Assembly (NCBI GenBank): GCA_964372215.1
Contig: CAYJQC010000001.1
Coordinates: 204,006-268,005 of the forward strand
From: DAIMFL01 sp964372215
Lineage (GTDB): Bacteria > Pseudomonadota > Alphaproteobacteria > Dongiales > Dongiaceae
Direction: 5' to 3'
DNA length: 64,000 bases
Shown here: piece after piece, positions 36,876-45,380 of the stretch
How the letters are laid out: each line of letters opens with the position of its first letter
Numbering within the stretch: the stretch's first letter is position 1
Translations under genes and position numbers: made by a program
The notes under the pieces: generated by a model
Told to the model about the DNA's origin: nothing
Seen by the model: the letters and a program-made list of their open reading frames with translations, nothing else
Database searches by the model: none

Positions 36876-38084
36876 TCAGGTCCGACCAAGAATGTCCTTG
36901 TAGACCGTGCCGCCCTTCATGACGAAGCCGATGTCGCGGAGCGCCCGGATGTCGTCGAGTGGACTGCCCGCGCAGGCGACGATATCGGCGAACTTGCCGG
37001 CCTGCAGGCTGCCCAGGTTCCGGTCCTGGCGCAGCAGCCGCGCCGGGTTCAGGGTCGCGGCGTGGAGGCTCTCCTGGGGCGACATGCCGATCTCCTCGAC
37101 CATGACCACGCATTCCTCGGCATTGCCGCCGTGATGATTGCCGGGGGTGCCGGCATCGGTCCCCATGGCGATCGGCACGCCGAGCCGGTGGGCGGTGCGC
37201 ATGGCGTCGACATGGGCCTGATTGTTGTCGACCAGCCGGGCGCGCAGATGGTCCGGCATGGCGTCCATCACCTTGCGATCCTGGACCAGCGCCGAAAAGG
37301 CGCAGCAGGTCGGCACCATGAAGACGCCCTTCTCGGCCATGCGGCGCAGCACCGCCTCGTCGGCGAAGCTGCCGTGCTCGATCGAATCGACGCCGGCTTC
37401 GACGGCGTTCGCGATGCCGCGGCAGGCATGGGCGTGGGCAGCGACGGGCTTGAAATTGTCGCGGGCGATCTCGACCGCCGCCTTCAGCTCCTCGAGGGTG
37501 AACTGGATCGCCCGGGCGTCCTCGTTCTCGGGCGACAGCATGGCGCCGGTCGCCATCACCTTGATGAAGTCGGCGCCGTGGGCGAGCTGCTTGCGGGCGG
37601 CGGCGCGCACCTCGTCCGGGGTGTTGGCGACCTCGTACATGCCGGGATAGTAATCGACCCCGCCGGTGGTGATGGACAGCAGGCGCCCGGCCAGAAACAT
37701 GCGCGGACCGATGGCGAGGCCGGCGTCGATCGCGTCGCGCACCGCCATCTCGACGAAGTTCCAGCCGCCGCAGTCGCGGACCGTGGTGACGCCGCCCAGC
37801 AAGGTGCGCTCCGCCGCCTTGGCGGCGAACAGCGCCACCGCCGCGTCGCTGCGCCGCGCCGGCTTGGCCGGATCGGCCTCGTCGGTCGGCATCACCAGAT
37901 GAACGTGACAGTCGATCAGCCCGGGCAGCAGGAAGGCGCCGGCCATGTCGTGCAGGGTATCGTCGGGCGCCGGCCTGCCGCGCTCGGTGATTTCGGCGAT
38001 GCGCGCGCCGTCGATGGCGATGTCGGCCCGGCGGAAGGCGCCGGCCGCAACGTCGTAGACCTGTCCGCCCGTCAGCCACATCAT
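36876..38084 (-). CDS. Metal-dependent amidohydrolase (M38-like, prolidase/carboxypeptidase type)
   Basis: A 402-residue amidohydrolase-superfamily enzyme. The metal site is visible: DCHVHLV (HxH), the candidate carboxylated Lys in FIKVMATGAM, AHAHACRG, SIEHGSF and Asp in GTDAGTPG. This set is typical of the imidazolonepropionase-like/prolidase group that cleaves N-acyl or Xaa-Pro-type dipeptides. It starts at ATG 38084, overlapping the MFS gene stop as ATGA, with AGGGAG 10 bp upstream. It probably acts on compounds moved by its neighbours. The exact substrate is unknown. Confidence 0.88.
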   Translation of the reverse strand: MMWLTGGQVYDVAAGAFRRADIAIDGARIAEITERGRPAPDDTLHDMAGAFLLPGLIDCHVHLVMPTDEADPAKPARRSDAAVALFAAKAAERTLLGGVTTVRDCGGWNFVEMAVRDAIDAGLAIGPRMFLAGRLLSITTGGVDYYPGMYEVANTPDEVRAAARKQLAHGADFIKVMATGAMLSPENEDARAIQFTLEELKAAVEIARDNFKPVAAHAHACRGIANAVEAGVDSIEHGSFADEAVLRRMAEKGVFMVPTCCAFSALVQDRKVMDAMPDHLRARLVDNNQAHVDAMRTAHRLGVPIAMGTDAGTPGNHHGGNAEECVVMVEEIGMSPQESLHAATLNPARLLRQDRNLGSLQAGKFADIVACAGSPLDDIRALRDIGFVMKGGTVYKDILGRT

Positions 38085-39262
38085 TTCGCTGGGTCTCCCT
38101 GTTGCCTGCGGCGGCGCAGATAGGCGACGACCGGCACCGGCAGATAGCACACCCACATGAGACCCAGAACGACAATCATGCCGTGAGGCTCCCACAGCTC
38201 CATGCCAAGGCCACCCAGGGTCGGTCCGGCCATGCCCCCGATGCTCCACATCACGTTGAACACGGTGCCGGCGAAGATCAGGTCGACGCCGGTAAAGCGC
38301 TCGCCCAGCAAGACGATGCCGAGGGCATAGAGCGCGCTGAACACGCCGCCGAAGACGAACATGAACGGCAGGTTCCAGGGGATCGCCGGCAGGACCAGCG
38401 GCATGAGGGCGACCGCCGCGATGATGAACAGGACCGAGGCGGCGAGCAGCAGGCGACGGTCCATGCGATCGGCCAGCCAGCCGAACGGCAGCTGCAGGGC
38501 AATGCCGCCGACCAGCGTCGCGGTCTGCAGATGCAGCCCGGCCGCCTGGCCGATGCCGATGCGGGCGGTGTAGAGATGCAGGAAGGTGAGGAACAGCTCG
38601 ATCGCCGCGCCATGGGTGAGATTGAGCAGCATGGCGACCGGGGCCAGCAGGACGAACACCAGCAGCCGCGCCGAGGGCCGGCCCTCGAGTCGCGGTGCCA
38701 CGCGTGCGGCGGTCATGATCGGCAGGCCGGCGACGATCAGCAGCGCCGCCGCCGTCACGAACGGCGCCATGCCGTGCGTGCCGATCATCGACAGGACCAG
38801 AGGGCCGAGCGCGGTGCCGCCGGCGCCGGCGGCGGTGTACAGCCCGACCATGCGGCCGCGGACATTCTCGGTCGCCATCTGGTTCACCCAGGCCTCGCCG
38901 ACGATCCACAGGAAGCTGCCGGACGCGCCGAGCAGGAAGCGCAGCGGGAACCAGACGTAGACGTTGGGGACCAGGCCGAGGGCCAGGAACACGACGGCGG
39001 CCACCACGGTGGCGTAGATCATGATCCGCGCCGAGCCGACGGCCCGGATGACCTTGGGGGCGAAAGGCGCGATGGCCAGGGTGGCCGCGGGCTGAATGGC
39101 GGTATTGAGGCCGATCAGCAGGCCGCTGACGCCCTGGCGATCGAGCACCGCGGCGAGCAGCGGCACCGACAGGCCGTACATCAGGCTGACCACGGTCATC
39201 GAGGCGATGACGGCGAACAGGCTGCGGCGCCGCTCGGACAGGGTGAGTACTGTGTCGCTCAT
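38081..39262 (-). CDS. MFS transporter
   Basis: A 393-residue major facilitator with 12 predicted hydrophobic segments. It starts at ATG 39262 (MSDTVLTLSERRRSLFAVIASMTVVSLMYGLSVPLLAAVL). Loop 2-3 and the later NQMATENVRGRMVGLYTAAGAGGTALGPLVLSM motif are typical of drug/metabolite exporters. It is the first gene of the minus-strand run MFS, amidohydrolase, S15-like hydrolase, oppBCDF and is translationally coupled to the amidohydrolase. Substrate is unknown; it could export a product of peptide breakdown. Confidence 0.9.
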   Translation of the reverse strand: MSDTVLTLSERRRSLFAVIASMTVVSLMYGLSVPLLAAVLDRQGVSGLLIGLNTAIQPAATLAIAPFAPKVIRAVGSARIMIYATVVAAVVFLALGLVPNVYVWFPLRFLLGASGSFLWIVGEAWVNQMATENVRGRMVGLYTAAGAGGTALGPLVLSMIGTHGMAPFVTAAALLIVAGLPIMTAARVAPRLEGRPSARLLVFVLLAPVAMLLNLTHGAAIELFLTFLHLYTARIGIGQAAGLHLQTATLVGGIALQLPFGWLADRMDRRLLLAASVLFIIAAVALMPLVLPAIPWNLPFMFVFGGVFSALYALGIVLLGERFTGVDLIFAGTVFNVMWSIGGMAGPTLGGLGMELWEPHGMIVVLGLMWVCYLPVPVVAYLRRRRQQGDPAK

Positions 39263-39382
39263 CGAAAACGAACGCCGCCCCTTCGCCGCGTCAGCCGCGG
39301 CGCCGCGAGACTAGACCCGCCACCTGCCGGCCGGCAAGGCGGGCTGTCGCCGGCGGGGCGCGCTTGCTAGGATCGCTCCGCG

Positions 39383-39628
39383 ATGAACGACGAATCCGCG
39401 ATCACGCTCGACGCGCAGGGGCTCAAATGCCCGTTGCCGGTCCTGAAGGCGCGCAAGGCGCTGAAGGCGGTGGCGCCGGGCGGCCTGCTGCGCGTGCTCG
39501 CCACCGATCCGGGCGCGGCCAAGGACTTCATCCATTTCTGCGATGCGACCGGATGCGAACTGGTCGAGTCCGCGGAAGCCGCCGACGGCGTATTGAGCTT
39601 CCTGATCCGCAAGCCGGCGGACGCCTGA
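39383..39628 (+). CDS. tusA: TusA-type sulfurtransferase
   Basis: An 81-residue sulfur-carrier protein. The TusA/SirA motif KCPLPVLKARKAL places the persulfide Cys at residue 16. It begins at ATG 39383, and the rest fits the fold (VLATDPGAAKDFIHFCDATGCELVES). TusA relays sulfur for tRNA thiolation and molybdenum-cofactor-related routes. It stands alone between an MFS gene and a kinase gene and faces away from the first. Confidence 0.93.
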   Translation: MNDESAITLDAQGLKCPLPVLKARKALKAVAPGGLLRVLATDPGAAKDFIHFCDATGCELVESAEAADGVLSFLIRKPADA

Positions 39629-39678
39629 CCCGGCCGGCGGGGTGGCCCGAAGCGGAAGCCTGGTGCGGGTGGTCCGGC

Positions 39679-42351
39679 TCAGACGGGCTCGGGCGCCGGC
39701 AGCGCGCGCGGCGCCTCGTGCTGGCCGGTGTGGCGGTCGAGCACGGCGCGAATCGTGCTGGCGAGCCGATAGGGATCGACCGGCTTGTTGAGGAAGGCGG
39801 CGATGCCTGCCGCGCGGGCGGTTTCCTCGTTGGCGGATTCGCTGAAGCCGGTGCAGAGCACGATCTGCAGATCCGGGCGCCGCTCGAGCATGCGCTGCGC
39901 CAGCTCGATGCCGGTGAGCCCCGGCATGGTCTGGTCGGTGACGACCACGTCCCAGGCCTCGGGATGCTCGTTGAAAATGTCCAGCGCGTCCTGCGGGTCG
40001 TCGCAGCTCGCCACCTCGTAGCCGAGCCGCTCCAGAGCGTGGGCGGTCATCGCCGCGACATGGACCTCGTCCTCCACCAGCATGACCAACTCGCGACCGC
40101 GCCCCGCGCTCTCGGTGACCGCGGGCTCCGCCTGCGCGACACCTTCCTCGGCCAGCGGCAGCAAAATTTGGAACGTGGTGCCGTCTCCGAGCATGCTCTC
40201 GACGGTGATCGCGCCACCGTGGGAGGCGACGATGCCATGGACTGCAGCCAGGCCCAGCCCGGTGCCCTTGCCGACGGACTTGGTGGTGTAGAACGGTTCG
40301 AACATGCGCTCCATCACCGCGCGGTCCATGCCGGTGCCGGTGTCGCGCACGGTGAGCCGGGCATAGAGGCCAGGATTGGCCAGCACGCCGACCCACATGC
40401 GGGTGCGCCGACCGTCGCCGTCGGTGCGGATGCGCAGCACCGGCTTGTCCGGCATCGACTCGCTGGTCTGAAGCCCGCCGGCGCAGCCGCCGTCGATCTC
40501 CATGCGGTTCAGCTCGACGGTGATGGTGCCGCGCTGGTCCGGCATGGCGTCGGCGGCGTTGACGCACAGGTTCATCAGCACCTGGCCGACCTGGGTCGCG
40601 TCGCCGTCGACGATCACGTGCTCGCCGTCGATGCGGCCGGTGAGCGCCACGGTCGCGGGCATCGTCGCCCACAGCATGGTCAAGGTCTCGTTGACCACCG
40701 AAACCAGGTCGATCGGATCGCGACGCGTGTCGCTGGTGCGGCTGAAGGCCAGGATCTGCTTTACCAGATCCTTCGCCCGATTTCCGGCGGCCAGCACCTG
40801 GCCGGCGAAGTCGCGGGTCTCCGAGCCCTCGGGCAGGTCCTCGATCAGGAAACTGGCATAGCCGATGATTGCCGCCAGGATGTTGTTGAAGTCGTGCGCG
40901 ATGCCGCCCGACAGCCGGCCGAGCGCTTCCATTTTCTGCGCCTGGTAGAACTGGTCCTGAAGCTGCTGGCGTTCGATCGCGGCGCGGCGCTGCTCGGTGG
41001 CGTCGCGCACGATCCATACCATGCCGCCGTCGTCGAGCATGGTCATCGACGCGTCGAGTGGGAACCGGGCGCCGTCGCGCCGGCGTGCCGAGCGCTCGCC
41101 GCGCCAGCGGCCATTGGCCCGCAGGTTGGGCTGGATGTCGCTCTCGTAGAGTGCGTTTTCGGCATCGTCGAACAGGACCGACCAGCGCTGGCCGATCAGG
41201 CCGTCGGCCGTCGCGTAGCCGAAGATCGCGGCGAAGGCCTTGTTGACGCCGATCAGCCGGTCGCTCATGTCGATGATGGCGATGCCGTCGATCGAGGCTT
41301 CCATGGCGGCGAGGCGGTTCTGCAGCTCGATCTGGGTGCGCTTGAGCTCGGTGATGTCGGTGCGCACGCTGACCAGGCTGCCGCGCCGGGTGCGGCGCTC
41401 GCTGACCAGCAGGCTGCGGCCGTCGCGCAGCGCCTGCTCGAACGGCCCGCTCGGATTCGCTATCCGTTCGAGGCGTTCCCGCACGACCTGTTCGACTGTC
41501 TGCTCGCTGTCGTACTGGTCGAGCACGGCGCCGGCCCAGATCAGGTCCTCGAAGGCGACGCCGGGCTCGACCAGGTCGGCGATCGCCGGATAGATCTCGC
41601 GGTAGCGGTTGTTCGCCATCACCACGTGGCCGGATTCGTCGAGCAGGATGAATCCTTCGGAGATGCTCTCGATGGCGTCCATCAACTGGAGCTTGGTCTC
41701 GGACGCCTCGGCTTCGGCCCGGCGGGCGATCTCATAGCTGGCGCGGGCGTTGCGCGCCTCCTGGCGCAGCAGCAGCATGAGGATCGTCCCCGACGCCAGC
41801 ACCGCGAGCAGCGCGGCGAGGATCCAGCTGTATTGCCGTTCGATCCGGCTTCGGCTTTCGGTGACCCCCTGGTTGTGCAGGGCGGTCAGAACCAGCGACT
41901 GCAGCGGCGCCCGAAAATGCTCGAGCGCTTGGCGCGCGGTCGCGAAACTGGCGGTGTCGTCGGGGACCAGGGCGTCGAATGCCGCTTCGGTCGGCGCCAG
42001 GTGTCCGGCGAGGCTGGCGACCAGCGCCGGCACCCCGCGGATCGTGCGCAGCCCGGCGCTGTCCGTGCCCGTGGTCAGGATTGGAACGCGGCTCCAGAAC
42101 ACATCGAAGCGCTGCATCAGCGCGTCGCGGTTCGCGCCGCTCGGCTCGGCCTCGTAGAGCGAAAGCCGGTCGCTCAGGCGAAGGAATTCGGCCTGCGCCT
42201 GCACGGCGAGCCAGCTGCCGCGACGGAAATCGTCCAGGATCTCCTGGCGTTCGCTCGACAGCCGGAAGATCAGGAAGGTGCAGGCGATCAGCAGCGCGCC
42301 GAAGGCGGCGGCGACCAGAATCCGTTCACGCCTGGGCCCCGGCGCCTTCAT
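39679..42351 (-). CDS. Membrane PAS-PAS hybrid sensor histidine kinase with receiver
   Basis: An 890-residue kinase. TM segments lie at about 11-29 and 176-195 around a periplasmic domain of about 145 residues. A PAS with a PAS-fold like PAS_7 (about 222-335) and a second PAS (about 345-452) follow. HisKA has H486 in SGGIAHDFNNIL; HATPase boxes are NLCVNAADAMP, DTGTGMD and GKGTGLGLAAVHGIV. A C-terminal receiver has Asp806 in VVVTDQTMPG. It starts at ATG 42351, overlapping the molybdopterin-fold gene stop as ATGA. The neighbour may sense the signal for it. A CtrA-like box lies upstream of the pair. Confidence 0.93.
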   Translation of the reverse strand: MKAPGPRRERILVAAAFGALLIACTFLIFRLSSERQEILDDFRRGSWLAVQAQAEFLRLSDRLSLYEAEPSGANRDALMQRFDVFWSRVPILTTGTDSAGLRTIRGVPALVASLAGHLAPTEAAFDALVPDDTASFATARQALEHFRAPLQSLVLTALHNQGVTESRSRIERQYSWILAALLAVLASGTILMLLLRQEARNARASYEIARRAEAEASETKLQLMDAIESISEGFILLDESGHVVMANNRYREIYPAIADLVEPGVAFEDLIWAGAVLDQYDSEQTVEQVVRERLERIANPSGPFEQALRDGRSLLVSERRTRRGSLVSVRTDITELKRTQIELQNRLAAMEASIDGIAIIDMSDRLIGVNKAFAAIFGYATADGLIGQRWSVLFDDAENALYESDIQPNLRANGRWRGERSARRRDGARFPLDASMTMLDDGGMVWIVRDATEQRRAAIERQQLQDQFYQAQKMEALGRLSGGIAHDFNNILAAIIGYASFLIEDLPEGSETRDFAGQVLAAGNRAKDLVKQILAFSRTSDTRRDPIDLVSVVNETLTMLWATMPATVALTGRIDGEHVIVDGDATQVGQVLMNLCVNAADAMPDQRGTITVELNRMEIDGGCAGGLQTSESMPDKPVLRIRTDGDGRRTRMWVGVLANPGLYARLTVRDTGTGMDRAVMERMFEPFYTTKSVGKGTGLGLAAVHGIVASHGGAITVESMLGDGTTFQILLPLAEEGVAQAEPAVTESAGRGRELVMLVEDEVHVAAMTAHALERLGYEVASCDDPQDALDIFNEHPEAWDVVVTDQTMPGLTGIELAQRMLERRPDLQIVLCTGFSESANEETARAAGIAAFLNKPVDPYRLASTIRAVLDRHTGQHEAPRALPAPEPV

Positions 42352-42716
42352 TGCACCGTGAGTTCGCGGAGCTGCCAGATCATCTTCGCATCGGTATCCG
42401 GGCCCTCCAGCTCGGGATGCTGGCTGATCGGATAAATCACCCAAAGCGGCCCCTTGTCGCGCACCGACATCGCCGCCCCGTTCATCCGGTAGGCGACCAA
42501 GACGTCGTAGTCCTGTGCGTCGGCGGCCGGAAGCTCGACCGCGTAGTCGTTGATCGCGACGGCGTGCAGCGTGCCGCCCTGGGCGCCGACCACGGCCAGG
42601 AGGTCGCGCAGCACCACGTCGCCGTCCGCTTGCGGCAACGTTCCGGCCGAGGACGGCCCGACCAGGGCGAGGATCAGGGCGGCCAGGGCAAGCCAGAGCA
42701 CGACGAGCCGGCGCAT
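42348..42716 (-). CDS. Small exported protein with molybdopterin-binding-type fold
   Basis: A 122-residue protein with a signal peptide (MRRLVVLWLALAALILALVG ending near SSAG, about residue 25). The mature part resembles a short oxidoreductase-molybdopterin-binding-like domain (DVVLRDLLAVVGAQGGTLHAVAINDYAVELPA, then DKGPLWVIYPISQHPEL). It is too short to bind the cofactor as a full enzyme would. ATG 42716 is preceded by GAGG. It is coupled to the following kinase gene, so a periplasmic ligand-binding accessory for that sensor is likely; that is inference. Confidence 0.75.
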   Translation of the reverse strand: MRRLVVLWLALAALILALVGPSSAGTLPQADGDVVLRDLLAVVGAQGGTLHAVAINDYAVELPAADAQDYDVLVAYRMNGAAMSVRDKGPLWVIYPISQHPELEGPDTDAKMIWQLRELTVQ

Positions 42717-42772
42717 GTTGAAACCTCGCAACGGCGCAGGGAGGGAGACCGGGCGAGGCTAGGGCAAACTTC

Positions 42773-42787
42773 TTAACCATGGCTTTA
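42773..42787 (-). promoter_or_regulatory. CtrA-like box (TTAACCAT)
   Basis: TTAA (42773-42776), a 7-base spacer and TTTA (42784-42787) resemble the CtrA site TTAA-N7-TTAA; TTAACCAT is the classic CtrA 8-mer. It lies 57 bp upstream of the molybdopterin-fold/hybrid kinase genes and about 200 bp from the divergent response regulator. TTAA is rare in this GC-rich DNA. It is a match by eye only. Confidence 0.4.
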
Positions 42788-42832
42788 CCCGAAGCCCGCG
42801 GGGACGGGGGCACGCGGCGGCCGGCGCCAAAG

Positions 42833-42848
42833 GGATAGGTCCCTATCC
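42833..42848. promoter_or_regulatory. Palindrome upstream of the response regulator gene
   Basis: ggatagg (42833-42839) and cctatcc (42842-42848) are perfect inverted copies around two bases. It is within an AT-richer part of the 271-bp divergent gap before the response-regulator gene at 42988. An operator for a dimeric regulator is possible. Confidence 0.35.
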
Positions 42849-42987
42849 ATTTTCATAAAATTTGAGCCGCTTCCTAAGCGCTTACGCTCAACATGCGTGG
42901 CTTTCGGACTCCTAATCTTATGTCGGTTCGACGCGCTGTCACGCCGGTCTTCGGCGTTGGCGGAGGCGAAGTCAGCAGGAGGACGGA

Positions 42988-43362
42988 TTGCTCAGGATTC
43001 TTGTGGTCGAGGACGAGGCGGAACTGAGGGACATTGCCTCGGCGGCACTGCGCCACGCCGGCCATGAGGCGGTGGTGGCGAGCGATGGCGGCGGCGGCCT
43101 TGCGGCCCTCGCACTGGGTCGCTTCGACCTCGTGGTGACCGACATTCTGATGCCCGAGTGCGACGGAATCGAACTCATTCGCTCGCTGCGGATGGCCGGC
43201 CGCCGGGAACCGGTGCTCGCCGTGTCGGGTGGCGGCAACTACGGCAGCGATCTGCTGCTGCAGATGACCACGATCCTGGGGGCGCAGGCGACGTTGCGCA
43301 AGCCGTTCCGGCCGATGGAACTGGTGGCCGCGGTCGAGGCGATCGCCATCGCCGCGCCCTGA
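42988..43362 (+). CDS. Single-domain response regulator
   Basis: A 124-residue CheY-like receiver. The acidic pocket is in VVEDE, the phospho-acceptor is Asp52 in VVTDILMPE, and the Lys is in LRKPFRP. It has no output domain, so it should act by protein contact or in a phosphorelay. The start is TTG 42988, fixed by a perfect AGGAGG at 42977-42982, five bases before. It is divergent from the kinase pair and ends 3 bp from the convergent LuxR-type regulator gene. It may serve the hybrid kinase. Confidence 0.9.
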   Translation: MLRILVVEDEAELRDIASAALRHAGHEAVVASDGGGGLAALALGRFDLVVTDILMPECDGIELIRSLRMAGRREPVLAVSGGGNYGSDLLLQMTTILGAQATLRKPFRPMELVAAVEAIAIAAP

Positions 43363-43365
43363 GCT

Positions 43366-43998
43366 TCAGCCGGCGGCGCCGACCGCGACGGCACGCAGCG
43401 CGGCCTGGGTGCGGTTCTTCGCGCCGAGCTTGCGGCAGACGCCGCGCACGTGCAGCTTGATGGTCACTTCCTGCAGGTCGAGCTTGCGGGCGATTTCCTT
43501 GTTCGTGAGTCCCATGGCGAGGAGATCGAGCACCTCGCGCTCGCGCCGGGTCAGGCTGCGCGTGGCTTCGTCGTCGACCACCTCGGCGGCGCCGTCCGTC
43601 CCGTTGGCGTGATCGGTCGACGGCACGAATCGCTCGCCCGCCAGCACCAGCCGCACAGCGCTCACCAGGGCCGGGCCGTTCAGGGTCTTGGGAAAGAACC
43701 CGGCGGCGCCGGCCGCGAGCGCGTCCGAGATGTCCTGCGGGCGGGCAAGGCCGGACATGATGACGACCGGAGTTCTGGGGCGCAGGGCCCGCATCCGCGT
43801 CAGGCCCTCGAGGCCGTTCATGCCGGGCATTCTGAGATCGAGGATCACCAGATCGACGTTGATCTCCTGCTGCGCCAGGCTGTGCGCCTCGGGGAACGAC
43901 GAAACCGCCAGCACGGTGGCGTCCTCGGCGAGGCGCTCGATATAGGATTTGAGCGCGTCGCGGACCAGGACATGGTCATCGGCAAGAATGATGCGCAT
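43366..43998 (-). CDS. NarL/LuxR-family response regulator
   Basis: A 210-residue response regulator: receiver with Asp54 in LVILDLRMPG, Lys near FFPKTL, and a C-terminal LuxR-type helix-turn-helix (about 147-205: LTRREREVLDLLAMGLTNKEIARKLDLQEVTIKLHVRGVCRKL). It starts at ATG 43998. No kinase overlaps it; the hybrid kinase and the TAXI protein gene are the nearest candidates. The convergent receiver gene ends 3 bp away. Confidence 0.92.
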   Translation of the reverse strand: MRIILADDHVLVRDALKSYIERLAEDATVLAVSSFPEAHSLAQQEINVDLVILDLRMPGMNGLEGLTRMRALRPRTPVVIMSGLARPQDISDALAAGAAGFFPKTLNGPALVSAVRLVLAGERFVPSTDHANGTDGAAEVVDDEATRSLTRREREVLDLLAMGLTNKEIARKLDLQEVTIKLHVRGVCRKLGAKNRTQAALRAVAVGAAG

Positions 43999-44096
43999 CG
44001 CCAAAGCCTCCCGGGCCGAGTTCGGCCGTCCGGGAACCATCTTGCTCGAGAACCCTATACGAAAGGTTAGCGTGGCCTCTTGGGGAGACCAGCCGA

Positions 44097-45146
44097 TCAC
44101 TCGGCGGGCGGAGTCTCCGCCGCCTTGCTGAGCTCGGTGTAATAGCGCTCGGCGCCGGGATGGAGCGGCACCGGGATGCCGTTCAGGGCGGTTTCCTCCC
44201 GGATCTTGCGGCCGAGCGGACCGCTTTCGTCGAGCAGCTTGCGGGTCGACTTGTGCCACAGCGCCCGGGTGATGCCGTAGACCAGGTCGGGATCCATGTC
44301 GGCCGAAACCAGCAGCAGCGCCCCGACCCCGAGCGTCACCGTGCTGGGAACACCGCGATAGGTCCCGGACGGGACCACGTCGACGATGAGAAAGGGATAT
44401 TCCTCGCGCAGCTTCTGGATCGGTTCGCCGCTGATCGGCAGCAGGCGGATCGGCAAGCGCTCGGCCAGGTCGGCGACCGCCGGCAACGGGCTGCCGCCGA
44501 CCGTGATGATGGCGTCGACCTCGCCGGCGAGCAGGCGGTCGGCGGCCGGCCCCAGGGCCAGGTATTCCGGCTTGAGCCGCTTTTCGCTCAGGCCATAGGC
44601 CTTCAGCACCATGCGCGCGGTGAGCAGCGATCCCGAGCCTTTCTCGCCGAGTGCCACCCGCTTGCCCTTGAGCTCGGGCATGGTCTGGATGTCGGAATCG
44701 GCGCGAACGATGACGTGGAGCCCCTCCTGGTAGAGGTTGGCGATGGCGCGCAGGTTCTCGAGCGCGCCGGTCTTCTCGAAGGCGCCGGTGCCGGTGAAGG
44801 CCCAATAGGCGATGTCGGCCTGCGCCAGACCGGATTCCAGCACCCCGCTGCCGATCGCCTCGAGATTCTCGACCGACCCCTTGGTGGTCTGGGCGACCGC
44901 GATCAGCCCGGGCACGCCGCAGCTGCCGCCGCGGTCGCACTCGCGCGAGCCGGGCGGATTGCTGAAGGCGTTGGCGATCAGGGCGCCGATGGTGAAATAG
45001 GCCCCGCCGGTGGTCCCGGTGCCGATGCGGAAATAGCGGATATCCTCGTCGGCGCGCGGGCCCGGCGCCGTGAGCGCGGCGAAGGTGAACACCGCCAGCA
45101 GGCCGACCGCCAGCGCACCGCCGCCGAACCCGAGCCCGCGCTTCAT
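44097..45146 (-). CDS. TAXI-type TRAP transporter solute-binding protein
   Basis: A 349-residue periplasmic binding protein with a signal anchor (MKRGLGFGGGALAVGLLAVFTFAALTAPG). The TAXI signature RYFRIGTGTTGGAYFTIGALIAN follows. Later segments AQADIAYWAFTGTGAFE and SGTYRGVPSTVTLGVGALLLVS fit. Start ATG 45146 gives the cleanest signal; ATG 45194 would add 16 residues. No TRAP membrane subunits lie beside it, so it may be an orphan receptor for a sensor kinase or use distant subunits. The solute is unknown. Confidence 0.85.
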   Translation of the reverse strand: MKRGLGFGGGALAVGLLAVFTFAALTAPGPRADEDIRYFRIGTGTTGGAYFTIGALIANAFSNPPGSRECDRGGSCGVPGLIAVAQTTKGSVENLEAIGSGVLESGLAQADIAYWAFTGTGAFEKTGALENLRAIANLYQEGLHVIVRADSDIQTMPELKGKRVALGEKGSGSLLTARMVLKAYGLSEKRLKPEYLALGPAADRLLAGEVDAIITVGGSPLPAVADLAERLPIRLLPISGEPIQKLREEYPFLIVDVVPSGTYRGVPSTVTLGVGALLLVSADMDPDLVYGITRALWHKSTRKLLDESGPLGRKIREETALNGIPVPLHPGAERYYTELSKAAETPPAE

Positions 45147-45380
45147 CCGTCCGAGACCAGGCAGGGCATGCGCGAAGGGACGGAACAATGGCATCACGGA
45201 GTCCAAACTGACGGGGCGTGCCTCTTCAAGCCCCGAACGGCGCAAGTACTATCACTGAAATTCGTTCAAAATTTGGAAAAGGAACAGGGGCAGCGGTCAC
45301 ATCCGCGCCATTTTCTACTGGGCCAGGCGAAATTACTTGTGAGTCGGCGACTGGGGCAGGCGTCGCGCCGGACGCCGGGC

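Noticed and set aside
34737..38123. 1128-codon plus-strand ORF and similar long frames (for example 39364-42435, 57002-60808, 130-1527)
   Set aside because: They run antisense to well-supported enzymes, are rich in Arg/Gly/Ala/His from GC-rich third positions, and show no family motifs. They are shadows.
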